Source of the DNA: Dryococelus australis
Lineage: Eukaryota > Arthropoda > Insecta > Phasmatodea > Phasmatidae
Direction: 5' to 3'
Assembly (NCBI GenBank): GCA_029891345.1
Contig: CM056994.1
Location: 143,862,457-143,926,456 of the forward strand
Length of the DNA stretch: 64,000 nt
Part shown: positions 47,380 to 59,490 of the stretch, piece after piece
Position numbering within the stretch: position 1 is the first letter of the stretch
Layout of the letters: each line of letters begins with the position of its first letter
Position numbers and translations under genes: made by a program
The notes under the pieces: generated by a model
Databases searched by the model: none
Told to the model about the DNA's origin: nothing
The model's input: only the letters and a program-made list of their open reading frames with translations

Positions 47380-47600
47380 AAATTTTTTAGATCATCAAGA
47401 TTCTAGTTAGTACATCAAGAGTTTTAGGTTAGGTCTTTAGATCAATATTTTTAGGCTAGTTTGTACATTAAGAGTTTTAGGTTAGGTTTTAAATCATCAA
47501 GATTTCTAGACTAGTTAGCACATCAAGAGTTTAAGTTTATGTTTTTAGTATATCAAGATTTCTAAGCTATGTATTACATACATTTTTTAGTTATGTTAAT
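47380..47600 (+). repeat. ~53-bp minisatellite 5' of the zinc-finger ORF
   Basis: About four units with 'tagATCATCAAGATTtctag', 'AGTacATcAAGAGTTTtAGGTTaGgt'. Its period is similar to the preceding minisatellite but the sequence is unrelated. Confidence 0.75.
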
Positions 47601-47698
47601 CATAACAATTGGTAAGTAGGTTTTTAGATAATCATGTAGTTTTTTTTAGGTTTTTAGAGCATTAGGAGTAAGTTATTTTTTTTTTTTTGTACAAAACA

Positions 47699-48073
47699 AT
47701 GGAATCAAGCCTGTGCAAGTTTTCGGGTAAGGCTTTTACCTTTCGGAATAGCACGTTAAGGCATAAGGGGGGCTGCAGCCTAAACCAAGATCAGGTAGAG
47801 CAACTGATTTGCGATAAGTGCGGCAAAACTATTTCTCGCATAGATATATTACAAAAGAATTTTCATAGCTGCAATGTCACCATCAGGAAAGCGGCGACCA
47901 ACACCAGCTGCAAGTTTCGCAACAGGCAATTTCCTGAACTGCATAATTCTAGGAGTCATGAAGCAGGATGTGAGTTCAATACTAAACGCCGCCTATTGAA
48001 GTGCAACAACTGCAGTGCCCAGTTTGCCTGTCGTGAAAACTTGGCCATGCACCTAATGGTCTGCATGGGGTGA
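47699..48073 (+). CDS. Zinc-finger ORF in front of the Polinton/adintovirus-type polymerase relic
   Basis: 124 codons from ATG at 47699. Four Cys/His modules follow each other: LCKFSGKAF...H..GC, ICDKCGKTIS...H.C (lead Cys pair intact), CKFRNRQF...H..GC and LKCNNCSAQFACRENLAMHL. The last is the best match to a classical finger with a C2HC-like end; the first and third lack one Cys. Such fingers are commonly found at the N-terminus of type-B polymerases of Polintons and adintoviruses, so this is probably the first part of the polymerase gene separated by a stop at 48071. It is directly followed by the polymerase remnant on the same strand. It may be a pseudogene. Confidence 0.65.
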   Translation: MESSLCKFSGKAFTFRNSTLRHKGGCSLNQDQVEQLICDKCGKTISRIDILQKNFHSCNVTIRKAATNTSCKFRNRQFPELHNSRSHEAGCEFNTKRRLLKCNNCSAQFACRENLAMHLMVCMG

Positions 48074-48214
48074 TCAGCACAGCCAGCCCAAAAGAAGAGA
48101 TGTGTGCGGCCAATATATATTGTTCTACCTTCCTGCTCGAGAACGTCAGCCCGAACGAAAATCGTCGCTGGAGCTAGTGCAGTAAGTAGCCATGGTTTCA
48201 TCGAGGCAGAGACT

Positions 48215-49790
48215 ACATTCCGTTGAAATTTAAAATTTATGTAGCAGAGAATGTTGGTGATGCCGGAGATATATGTGACTACTTGGTAGGCGTTCATGAG
48301 AGCATTTTTGACCAGTTAACAAAAGAAGTAGAAAATCGTGGTGCAGTTAAATTTAACATCGTGCTGGATTGTACTTATGGAAAGCCAGAGCTACATGAAG
48401 ACCAGACAGATGCAAGACCTTTTAAGACGAAACGTGTATCAGTTTACAATATTGATTATATTGAACATGCCATTTCAACAAGTATTTATAAGCACTGTAC
48501 TGAAGAACGAGAGTATGCCGAGAAAGGATGTGGATGGACGCTCATCTCTGTTAACTGGCTCCAAATCCGGATCAACAAACAAGATCACCTAAGACCCTCG
48601 TCATGGACAGCTATGCCAGCTCCTATCAAAGCTAAGAAAGCGGTAATCAATCCAAAAATGTAGAACACATTTGTTCTAAATGGGCAGTACTGGCCAAGTT
48701 CGTGGAAGGTACTTAACCTGCATCATGTCGATAAGAGACACGGTGATGTTGAAGGCAGGTACGACTTTTCAGACATCACATTTTTAACACCAGTGCGTCA
48801 GATCGCATCGTTCAAGGAGAAGAACCCAGGAACATCAATTTATATTTACTCCATTGATAAAAATGAAAATATGTTTCTCACTATTGCCAAATTTAAAATT
48901 TCTCTACACTGGTACAATCCCACAAGATGGCTCATCATGGCACAATGAATAAATATGCAAGAGATGCCTGATGCATTTTGACGATCGGCTACGAATGTCT
49001 GGGCTAAAAGGTGAACAGTGTCTATCTGAACACAAAAAATTTTGATCTGGAAATGCACCACTTCGAGCAAAAATGCCACAGCCTGGAAAGGATGGGAGGA
49101 CTCAAGTGATCTGCTTCAGAAATATTCAGTACCAATATAAAGTATCGATTGTGATCTACTCAAATTTCTAAGCCATTTGGTACCGATTCAGATCTGCCAA
49201 CCTGATCCTGAGAAGGCTTTCACGATGGCTTACCAGGAGTATGGAGCTTACAACTTCTGTATTTTCGTACATGTAGCAAATAACATCATTCCTGCAACAC
49301 TGACGTCGGAACTTCCACAAAAATCTATACTCTACACAGGAATGGATGCGCCGCAGATTTTTATTGAGTAAATTATTGAGATCGGCGAGAATGTCAAGAC
49401 GATCTACTAGTCTTCAATGAAGATGCTACCACTAACTCCAGCACAAATTTCATCGTATCTACAGGCATCAAGATGCTGTCACTGCAGACAAAATTTCGGC
49501 AAAGACAATGTAAAGGTACGGGGCCACTACTACTTTAGTACCAAATATATTGGAGCAGCCTTTAGCAGCTGCAATTTGCTCAGAAGACGACCGAAGCGGC
49601 TTTCCGTGTTTTTTCATAACCTGGCATACAACGAAAATTTCGTCTTCAGAGAACTGGCATATGACAACAAGGACATCGCCATCATACCACATAATGAAGA
49701 GAAGAAGATTATTTTGGAAAATCGCTTGGAGAGAAATTCAGCATTCAATTTATCGACAGTTTCCGTTTCATGGCAAGCAGCTGTCAACCG
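48215..49790 (+). pseudogene. N-terminal half of a protein-primed type-B DNA polymerase (Polinton/adintovirus type)
   Basis: These polymerases copy the element from a protein primer. Recognisable parts are ...VKFNIVLDCTYGKPEL and GCGWTLISVNWLQIRINK (48340-48580), then KAKKAVINPKM, a segment with the usual place of 'SFEKQN...ISVNVF' (48800-48870), KCHSLERMGGLK at 49060, and CCHCRQNFGKDNVKVRGHYY, AAFSSCNL and FFHNLAYNENFVFREL (49475-49660), typical of the exonuclease part. An FIDSFRFMASS motif lies near 49750. At least five frame changes or stops are present. The conserved polymerase palm is missing, because an inverted-repeat element begins at 49791 and nothing matching follows it. Confidence 0.8.
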
Positions 49791-50650
49791 TCATAACATA
49801 TCCCCCAGAGCCATGAGAAGAGGTGTCCTCACTTCTAAGGGGATGCAGAAGATAAACATTGACAGTAGAGAAAATACAGAAAATCACTGGGGAAGAAAGA
49901 GATATGTAATTGACAAGTGGCTGAGATTGAAGTAGAAGATCAGAAGAATAACGAAGAGTGGGTCTACACATTCAAATGTCAATGAGTGTAGTAGGTGAAT
50001 TGTGTGTCACAGCGGTGACAATAGTGTGTTGGCCACACTGGTACTGAGATGTAAGTCGTTGAACTGATCACACGGGAGGGTTGGTTGTGGAATGTGCTGA
50101 CCACGGGCGGCGGGGTACTTGTTACTCGGCGTGGCGCGAGGCTTTATTGAGCAAGGAGAGGGTAGGTGGGTAGGGGATATTGGCCGCGTCTAACCATTAC
50201 AATTTTTTTTTTTTGTTTTCAAATTACAATTTATCTGTAAATAGTGAGCTGTTTGACATTCAATTGCCCTATCTGTAAAAGGAACCTTTACAGTCGATAA
50301 TCCTAATTTGCATTGAATAACTAAACCTTATAAGCAAGAAATACTGGATTATAAAGTGCACTATGTGAGGTAAACTTTTTGTTCGATATGTCATCTAAAA
50401 GATGTCACAAACAACCCGTAATTTGAACACAAATAGTACAGTTTTAAGTTTAAAATATGAACAGTTTTATGAAACCGGTAGTGTGTTGTTGCAAACATAT
50501 CATGCAGTTGTGTACTGAATTTTCTTACATAAACAAGAAATCTATATTTATATACACATTTCTTATAATACTAACCTAACCCTCTGTGAGGCGAACGTTC
50601 TTGCTAGGAGTGTTCTGTTGGACGTTGCCTGAAGTAACTAATTGGTAGCA
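49791..50650 (+). repeat. Left inverted repeat of the 2.8-kb element
   Basis: Contains a basic ORF start (MRRGVLTSKG..., ~49812), a GC-rich stretch 50090-50190 and an ORF at 50402-50632 with one internal stop. Confidence 0.85.
50402..50632 (+). pseudogene. Arm ORF, left copy with a stop
   Basis: Starts MSQTTRNLNTNSTVLSL and ends ...ARSVLLDVA. It aligns codon by codon with the right-arm copy. A TGA at ~50516 breaks it. No domain was recognised. Confidence 0.45.
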
Positions 50651-51760
50651 TATAGTTGAAATACTTAACAACATAAATACACAATGATAATATTATTTAG
50701 TACTACTAAACAACTTTAGGGAGTTGATTTGGTAGCCATAGTTGTTTGAAGTTTAAAATAAATATCGCTAAATGGTAAGAAATGTATGAAATCCACGTAT
50801 GTGACATATGTTATCTACATATGTTAACACTTGAAAATAATTTACATTTATATATAAGGATTTGAAGACACACCATATTTAAAGTCTATAAATCATAGTA
50901 CACTGTTAAGGCCATTACTATGATGGCCGAATTGCATGATAAAACTATTCTTATAAGTATTGAATTAATAGACAAAAAAATTTACATATGCAAATGAAAT
51001 ATTTACATTTTGAGTAGATCGTTTCCAATTTTCCCCCAACGTCGTGTTGGTTATATTGTTATTATGTATTTTCTAATTTAAAGTTTAGTATGTTTGGGTT
51101 ACAAATACTTAATTAATAAAAACAGCATGTTGCTGTGTAGCTATTATGGTCTGATATAAATGTGAGAAATAATGTACGGTTTAAAAAAAACTGATAATGA
51201 AAATATTTTACAACATACAAGTTATAATTTCTATAGTGCATTCATAGCATACTGTCCTGTCACACTAATTGACGAGTGTATCAAAGCATTTGTTTTAGAT
51301 ATTGTGAGCAGATCATAAAAAAGAATATTATTTCTTTTGTGTTGGAAGGCTATCGTTCCATGAAAGACTGTCCTTTTGAGCGATGCCTCCATTAATAACT
51401 ATACGTCGTTAGCCATATTGAGTCTGTACTTGTTCTTCAGCGCACTAAGTGTCCACACTCATATTAATCCGTATTCCAATAGTGAAAACGACCTTTTATG
51501 TGATCACCGTCTCATAGTATGGAGTTGTTAATTTGACTAATCGAAAATGTTATGATATCGAATTTCAAAATTCAATTTGCATTAATTAGTGCTGGTGTAA
51601 TCAGTCCACGATTAATATGTGAATATTTATACAGTATAACAAAACAATTGTTGGTTATCGTAATATACAGATTAATTAAAACATTTAAGAGACAATAATA
51701 TACACATTTCTGTCTTAATGCTTAGTATTATATATATATTTATGTTACCAATTAGTTACT

Positions 51761-51991
51761 TCAGGCAATTCCCAACAGAACACTCCTAGCAAGGACGTTC
51801 GCCTCGCAGAAGGTTACGTTAGTATTTCGAGAAATGTGTATATAAATATCGATTTCCTGTTCATGTAAGAAAATTCTGTTCACAAATGCTTGATATGTTT
51901 CCAACAACACACTATCAGTTTCATAGAACTCTAGGTATTGTAAACTTAAATATGTACTATTTGTGTTCAAATAACGGGTTGTTTGTGACAT
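51761..51991 (-). CDS. Arm ORF, right copy, intact 76 codons
   Basis: ATG at 51991, stop at 51761. It starts MSQTTRYLNTNSTYLSL and contains NRIFLHEQEIDIYIHISRN. The reading frame is intact, unlike its left-arm partner. No transmembrane segment, signal peptide or known motif is evident. The two copies differ at many amino-acid positions, so there is no clear sign of selection. Confidence 0.35.
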   Translation of the reverse strand: MSQTTRYLNTNSTYLSLQYLEFYETDSVLLETYQAFVNRIFLHEQEIDIYIHISRNTNVTFCEANVLARSVLLGIA

Positions 51992-52396
51992 CTTTTAGAT
52001 GACATATCGAACAAAAAGTTTACCTCACATAGTGCACTTTATAATCCAGTATTTCTTGCTTATAAGGTTTAGTTATTCAATGCAAATTAGGATTATCGAC
52101 TGTAAAGGTTCCTTTTACAGATAGGGCAATTGAATGTCAAACAGCTCACTATTTACAGATAAATTGTAATTTGAAAACAAAAAAAAAAATTGTAATGGTT
52201 AGACGCGGCCAATATCCCCTACCCACCTACCCTCTCCTTGTTCAATAAAGCCTCGCGCCACGCCGAGTAACAAGTACCCCGCCGCCCGTGGTCAGCACAT
52301 TCCACAACCAACCCTTCCGTGTGATCAGTTCAGCGACTTACATCTCAGTACCAGTGTGGCCAACACACTATTGTCACCTCTGTGACACACAATTCA

Positions 52397-52579
52397 CCTA
52401 CTACACATATGGACATTTGAAAGTGTAGACCCACTCTTCGTTCTACTTCTGATCTTCTGCTTCAATCTCAGCCAGTACTTCATTACATATCTCTTTCTCC
52501 CCCTGTGATTATATGTATTTTCTCTACTGTCATAATTTTTCTTCTGCGTCCCTCTAGAGGCGAGGACACCTCTTCTCAT
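52397..52579 (-). CDS. Basic arm ORF, right copy
   Basis: 60 codons, MRRGVLASRGTQKKNYDSRE..., strongly basic (RGRKRYVMKYWLRLKQKI). The left-arm copy has a stop after the equivalent of WLRLK. Basic, Lys/Arg-rich, with a possible nucleic-acid-binding character, but this may be chance. Confidence 0.25.
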
Positions 52580-52601
52580 GGCTGTGGGGGAGATGTTATG
52601 A

Positions 52602-55265
52602 AGGCCCTACCGTGTACCCGTTTCACAAGGTTTAAAATAAGGAAGCAACAGTTACAAGGACAAAGTTAGTTTAAGAAACATAGATGCCAAACATTCGACC
52701 AAAAGTGCAACCTGTAAACAGTTAAAGAATTGCGCCGAACACAACACAATATGTGGGTCCAGCCACGTCAGTAGTTTCGCCGGTAAGAATAACATCCCTT
52801 CGACAAGACTCCCACCCCCAGAGCACGGCGGAAACCAATCAGAATCCATTACAACAAACACACGTGGTGGGTGAGAAGTGTGGACAGAACTGCGTGGGCA
52901 GGAGAAGACATAGTCGGTGACATGAGGGCGGACGACACTGCAGCAAAGCCAGGCGGAGGTGGCACCAGCTTGTCCGGGTTCCAGACCTGGTGAGTCCCTT
53001 TATTATGTTTCTACTTCCGTCTCTTTAACGTAGCCATATTACCTTATATTTTCTCTCCTATTGGCCAGAACTCATATTAATCTTATCTGTTTGTGACGTT
53101 CATTTAATGTAATAGTAAATGGCCGTGGCCGAACCTTAATTTAATTAGTCTTCTTTCTTTACTCTACTACGTCATGTTTCCCACCCTCCTTCCTTCCAGT
53201 CTTTCTCTAAATGAGCCTATAAGACAATGCAGACGAAGCGGCCCAATTCATGACTCGGGCGGTAGGGAGTGCAAATTAAAACAAACGGACGTGTTGAGCT
53301 TCATGTTCCCTAGGACGTTCGTAGGCGAGCACGAAAGCGACGAGCGCTAGGCCCGCAATAAGAGCAAAGAAAGAGCGCACTAAGAGGGCGAAACAAGTGT
53401 GCAAGTGTTTTAATAACCTTACAGAAGGCTGTGACACAACAAGAGGAGAAGGGTCTCAGTAAGGGAACAGAAGTGGAAACTGGAACGTGAAAGTGCCTAC
53501 ACAGAGAAAGCCGCTTGATCGGAGCACACGAGAAAGTTACTAATTACCTGACGCCTCTAGCGCGGAGTCACAACTTAAACTTAAAATATGCATTTCAAGC
53601 GTAAAATTCCTATTTTATATTCGATATTAGATAAACTAATATGGCACGGATTTATTACTTTTTTTCTGCAATTAATTAACCTGAAAGATGATAAAACTCA
53701 AATCGCATGTTACAAAAATATCTCACTTGTTTTGCAGATAAGAACACTATCGTGAATTTTTTATAGCCAAAGATTTTCAAACGGAATACTGCCAGAGATT
53801 CGCTTTATCTAGGCATGAGGCAAGCTCCTCCACGAGTTTTGTCTGCATGTCTTCCAAGTCAATTGTGAAATATTTTTTTAATTAAACCACCCGCAATGAA
53901 AACATTCGTCAAGAATATTAACATGTTTGAAAGCTGTTGTGAGCCGTTGTTTCTTCATAAACTAAGCTATAACACGGTATTCTATTTTCTGGAACGATAG
54001 TCCTGCGAGATGAGTTGAAATGTTCTGGTTGGCGCTCAGCAGTGACGTCATGATTGCAGGTGATGGTGAAAAGAGGTGGACGTGGAGAAGCGTCATAAAG
54101 GATGTACTTAGAGAAACTCCGTCGGCCAGCAGCAGCGCCCGCCACGATTCCTACATGCGAAATTCTGAGAGGTTGACTTGCCTACGGTTAAACTTTTCTG
54201 AAAACCGTCTGAAATCACTATTTCATTGACTTTGTTTAGACAAATACAGTATTATACATGTGCTTTTGTAATAAAGAAATAGAATAAATTTATGGTTCTC
54301 TATGGTATTTACAGCACGGGACTTGGTACAAAACACATTAAGATTTTTTTTCGTACAGCTACCATGTCTAGTTTCGAATATTAGTTTCTTGCCGACTGGT
54401 TGTAAAGGAGTGTTTTTCTGCTTTTGTGTCTTGATTAGTCCTACTCTTGTGAGCATATAAATTTAATATTACTATAATAATCCTTCATATTTCCTGTTTC
54501 TTGATTATGGCGAAATTCACGCCAGTCATTTACAGCGTAAAGAAAAGTTATGATATGGTGCCCAAAAAATAGAGGAACGTCAAATCACGGGAACTACTGA
54601 CATGTGGCATAGGTAACGTGCTCGGTATTTGATAGGTATCTTCCTTCTCTCTAGTACGGTACCTACATGACACCCGTGGCTTTTACAGGCCTTTCCAACC
54701 TTGCAGCGCCGTATCTCCATGGTTTTAGTAGCCATTCGACGTTCCGAGGTGCGAGTGATCCATTTTCCGGTCGTGGACCCCAAATTGGAATGGGAGACTG
54801 GCCGTATAAGATACTGTTATTAACCGAACTTATGTCTTTCCCTTCAACTTTTGTGTCTTTCGCCGCATCGACCTAGTATACGCATTTTTTACGTCAACAT
54901 CACCTCACAGTGTATAAGCCCATTAACCATTACTTCCAACTTTTCTGATGACCTTCTGAAGTTCTAGTTCCAGGATATTCCTCCGCCTCAAGCTAAGCAA
55001 CTATACCATAAGGCCAACTTACCGCAGTAATGCAAGCTAGTATAGGAGCTAATTGTATTTTACATTATAGCTCTTTCTTACTAAGAATTACCAACACACA
55101 TATTTTTGCTTGTTTTTTATTCATTAAGTTATTTATTTTATATTGTTATATATCCATAAAATATAATTAAAATTTCGATTTAACCAATAAAAAGAAGTTT
55201 AATGTTAACATAAGTACAAAACGCTTGTGAGTCATGATACTGAGAATTCATAATAGACGTCATTC
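52602..55265. other. No gene recognised; moderately GC-rich in parts
   Basis: 52620-53560 has a composition unlike the AT-rich background and looks like a mobile-element or LTR piece, but no partner repeat is in the window. A perfect TGACGTCA site lies at 54043 within a GC-richer stretch (54020-54230), and 54660-54880 is also GC-richer. These could be host promoters or exons, but no coding signal is convincing. Confidence 0.35.
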
Positions 55266-55269
55266 CTGT

Positions 55270-55610
55270 GATGCTTTTTCAGAGCTTCGATTCTAGAAAA
55301 AGTGCGAAGAAGCCGCTTACAGAGACTAAATGGCGTGGCGCGTCCTTTCATGTGGGCGGGGCGTACCCATGTTCTGGTTGGTTGCGCGAGCCTCTGGGGG
55401 CGGGCTTTGTTTCTGCTTGGCTGCTTCGCTCTGCAACACATTCCCTATTCGCTGGGCCCCTGACTGGCTACCAGGCACTGATTGGTAACCGGCGCTCCAG
55501 CATCCTGCTGGTCAGCGCCACCATATTGCTGGCATGTGCGGATGGAGCAGCTGCAGTCTCACGATGTGATGCTGCCCGCACTTACGTTGAAATAATGAAG
55601 GGACGACATT
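55270..55610 (+). promoter_or_regulatory. Candidate GC-rich promoter
   Basis: Compact GC-rich, CpG-containing stretch with GGGCGGGGC (55355, Sp1/GC-box type), GGGGGCGGGCTT (55397) and ATTGG (inverted CCAAT) at ~55480. It is bordered by AT-rich sequence. No downstream gene is recognised; the ~1-kb duplicated segment begins inside its 3' edge. Confidence 0.3.
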
Positions 55611-55758
55611 TCACAAGCCAGTAAACAAGGTAACAATCTAAATATATATATATATGTAAGTTACGCTCTGACGTTGCGCAGTAAGCATCACATTTCAATA
55701 TCCGATTTTGTAGTAAACCTGTAAACTTAGTTCATGACCTGCGGGACGCAAAATCACT

Positions 55759-55828
<70 letters not shown>

Positions 55829-56540
55829 GTAATATATATATATATATATATATAACAGGTATACACATATATTTACTGGCTTCTACTTCTCCTCATCATT
55901 AACATTCGTACGCTAGGCCAAATAAAAGAGGGAAATTTAAATTTTGTCAGCCATGTCACATTTGTCATTCACATAGTCTTTGTGAAATCGAAAATGATTA
56001 GTAGATTAGGCCCAGCCTATGCAAAATTTCCTGGGGAAGCACGCTATGTAGTTATGTAAATGTTAATAGGAATTAATGAAAGCGCTTTATTAATTTTATA
56101 AACTTCATAAATGTATTATGCAAAGGATGATAAAATATGTTTATGAAATCCCGTATCGAATTTGCTTTTAATTTTTTATTGCAGCCATAAATGATTTGAA
56201 TGGAAAATTATCGTTAATAATTTGTTCTCAGGTATAAATATTTGTAATCTGCCGATAGAGAAGTGGAAACATATATTTGTACTAGCTGTTTGTGATTAAT
56301 CAAACTTTTCTAAGGGTCTCGATAATGATTTAATTTATTTTTATTTAGTGTGTTATTTCGTTACATCCATTATTAATATTGTATTTGGGCCGATTCCTTT
56401 GTTAAATCGTTGATCGAGTTAAAATATAAAATTGTATGGGAGGTAAATATGTAATATAATAGCGTAGATGTATCAAGAACACAAAAAATAAGGGGAATCA
56501 ATTTATGTTCAAAAATTGAAACACGATATTTCTAATACTG
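55525..56540 (+). repeat. ~1-kb direct repeat, copy 1
   Basis: Aligns with 59175-60170 in the same orientation with few differences outside the TA run. Shared landmarks are 'acctgcgggacgcaaaatcac', 'ggcttctacttctcctcatc' and 'gtagatgtatcaaga'. The shared segment begins in a gag-like stretch ('catgtgcgg.tggagc'). Confidence 0.9.
55762..55855. repeat. TA microsatellite
   Basis: Long TA run, 'cctgta', a second TA run, then 'acagg', which makes a local dyad. Confidence 0.95.
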
Positions 56541-58980
56541 TGTTAAAACATGGGGCTACTTTTACTATGTCGCTGCTAACTTAACTGCGATCTTGTCACT
56601 AAGTGTGTCCGTTAACACTTACACCATGCCCTAGTATCACTTGGAACAAACTAAAAAGGAATATTTTTCTGCCGCTGAGAACCAAATCGCGTGGTGGTAG
56701 TTTTGTTATCTAATGATTGTCAGGATCTTTAAAAAAGCTTTATAACATATCAACACCAGTTTTAGTATATGGAAAATTTTTTCATTTTATAAGAATTGAA
56801 GTCAAGGATGTAAAGCCTTTCTTCAAATCTAATATGCATGTCTACTCATCTCTACTTCAAAATGTATTAGGTGTTTACTCCAATATCAAGCTAAAACTTT
56901 ACTTCCTGCCTGAAGAGTTTACATGCCCTCCCCGTAATTGGTACTATGAAAAGTAAAAATATATATGATCCACATTTAATAACTACATGAGGAATCAAAG
57001 TACTGTTTTAAATCTGATATGTAACACTCGCTGCGTGGCCTGATATGAACGACACAGTACACCAGGTGAAATTGCCCCACCGAGCGTTGAACATTGTTGA
57101 CGTAAATAAACACTTTCACTACTTCTCCTAAATTTGTCACTGCAAAGTTCAATGTTATTCCTACATGCTTGCAGTCACGTATCGACGAAATGTATAAATA
57201 AATAGTAGCCTGGATTTTAGGAACAGTGCTTACAGTTTTATTAGAAATTGTAAATACATGAATATGGCCTAACGGTAGTGAAAATTTTACATTACAGTGA
57301 TTTGGAAAATACACGGAAAAGATTCCACGTGTCTCTACAGCCGGGCTTCGCGAAACACTCGCGTGGCATCAGGAGACCTCTAGCGATAGGAGGACGAACT
57401 ACGAAAACGCCTGGCATCTTCCATAAATTTCTCTCCCTTTCCTGCCCCATCCATTTTTTTTTTTAACCGTATTTTGGGGTGTACAAATAATCGCTTGCCA
57501 GCCTGACAGATTGTGCAGTCTTCCTCTGCGAATGTTGCGGACCTGCTGGTGGGGGATGATGTCAACATTGGAATCCGCATTTCGGCTATAAGGTGCCAAT
57601 CATGGCAATTATTAAATTGTCAAGAAAGTTAAGTAATGTTACAAGAGTGTTTTTTACACGTTTCTTTGGTAATCAATAGATTAGAGTTACATAGTTGCGA
57701 TGTTGCATTTGGTAATATTTATTCCTTTTTTGCATTTTGAAATAGTTGTTTTTATTGTAGCCATTTTATAATTAATTTATTTCTATTATGCAGCGCCTCA
57801 TATGATACTTGGGAATGTGATTGTTCACATAAAAAGATCACAAGCTGGTATTTATTTTGTAAGAGGTGTATTTTGCTTAAAAAATGGATCATGTGTGTTC
57901 TGTAGAATACATTTCCTATAGGATCACTTACTGGTATCTTTAATAGGATCTAAAAAAAATATATGAGATGTGTGTATTGTTTTGCTACCTCTGTATAGTA
58001 TTAACTGTGAATTTTAGAGGTAATTTTGGCAATTTTTATTATGGTTTTTATAGTATTCAATTACATATAACCTTAGATTTTATATTATAGGTCCTTCTTA
58101 TAGTTGAGATATCTGTTTGCTCTTTTGCCGTTATGGTTAGAATATACTTAATCTATTAGTGTTGAGATTTCTCCTGATCTACTGATGCAAATCTTGTTAG
58201 CACAACTGAGACAGTGTCTTCTTTTTAAATGTTACAGTATATCACACCAACCACCCCTCTCTCCTCCACCTCGACTGATTTCCAGGTTTATCCAAGATGA
58301 TCAAGTGAAACTGATTAATTATTTCAAATCTCTTTTGTCTTGTAATCGATTTATGCTCGGTAAATTGATATGTGTAAAATTTTGAGTGTTTTGTTTTGAG
58401 AAACACCACCATAGGCATGTGTACCTCTTCCTGCCTTCCCTCATCCGTTTTATGTCCCAAAGTGGGCTTGCAAAAAAAAACTGTGCCACAATACTGAAGG
58501 CAGATCTGTATGCATCCTATTGGTCCTTCTTTGTTTTGGGTTGTTTGTCATTGAATGAAACCAATTTTCCATTTGAAAATATTTAAAGGTACCGCCTGGC
58601 TTCAACTCCTTTCCAAGCAGAACCTTAATTAGCTTCTCGAACAGCTTCATGACCCTGATTTGCCGCAGGAGCTGCATTTGACGAGTTGAGAATGTATGCA
58701 AGAACCCTAGTGCTATACCCGACTCGTGGTGGAAATAATGTTAGTGGTGATTCTTCTGCAGCCTTTCCCAGTATTGGTATGATGTCCAGTAAGCATGTGG
58801 GGAAAATATTAACAGATAGTCCTATTCTTAACAATTGCATTGCAGATGAAGAAATTAAAGTTTTTCCAAACAAATCACTTTAATAGTTAAAACTCAGGCG
58901 TTCTGTTGGAAGACATATTGTGCATTGAATTGGGTCATGTTCTTAGTGAGCGACAGCCAATAATTATTAAAGCAAGAGAA
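56541..58980. other. Between the direct repeats; no gene recognised
   Basis: Several open frames of 60-85 codons but no recognised domains. A GC-richer patch lies at 57320-57600. 58620-58890 leads into the gag-like fragment and may belong to the same element. Confidence 0.35.
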
Positions 58981-59300
58981 TTTGGCGCTCCTTGTGGCAC
59001 AGTAGTTATTGATGTGTTAGGTTTTTTCTTAGTGAATATATCAATGTCCATCTACAATGATTGTTCCTCCGACAAACCCAACAACCTGGAGATACTCTAC
59101 TGACATACTTAGGTAAAATTGAGTATCTGTTAGAGATCTTAGGTTTGCCATACAGAGAATCGGAATTTATAAATAGGATTAGAGATCATGTGCGGCTGGA
59201 GCGGCTGCATTCTCAACTATTATGTGATCATGTTATGATGTTGCCCGCACTTACGTTGAAAGATTGGAGGGAAAACATTTCACACACCAGTAAACAAGGT
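58900..59300 (+). pseudogene. gag-like fragment of a retroelement
   Basis: The plus-strand frame at 59061-59300 reads FLRQTQQPGDTLLTYLGKIE, then LLEILGLPYRESEFINRIRD. This resembles the capsid region of Ty3/gypsy-type gag proteins ('.F..R.Q..gEsl..y..ki..l...lg.pe.e.i.ri...l.pe.r'). The upstream part to ~58900 is in other frames. The end overlaps the direct repeat, and the other copy keeps only its last codons. No protease or RT follows, so it is a fragment. Assignment is by residue pattern only. Confidence 0.5.
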
Positions 59301-59423
59301 AATAATATGAATAAATATGTGTAAGTTACACTCTGACGTTGCGCAGTAAGCATTACATTTCAATATCCGATTTTGTAGTAAACCTGTAAACTTAGTTCAT
59401 GACCTGCGGGACGCAAAATCACT

Positions 59424-59490
<67 letters not shown>

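Larger units (their letters stand above)
49791..52601. mobile_element. 2.8-kb element with ~860-bp inverted repeats
   Basis: The ends read TCATAACATATCCCCCAGAG at 49791 and its close inverse at 52582-52601. The arms (49791-50650 and 51742-52601) match at roughly nine in ten positions, including small ORFs. A ~1.1-kb AT-rich centre without ORFs separates them. It lies at the break in the polymerase relic. I could not fix a target duplication. The family is not recognised; long inverted repeats with a short non-coding centre would suit a non-autonomous DNA transposon. Confidence 0.8.
51742..52601 (-). repeat. Right inverted repeat of the 2.8-kb element
   Basis: Mirror of 49791-50650. It carries an AATAAA at ~52244 in the plus orientation. 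Confidence 0.85.

Noticed and set aside
47380..47600. Telomere-like AGGTTAGGT sequence
   Set aside because: The insect telomere motif TTAGG appears only once or twice per ~53-bp unit and not in uninterrupted runs.
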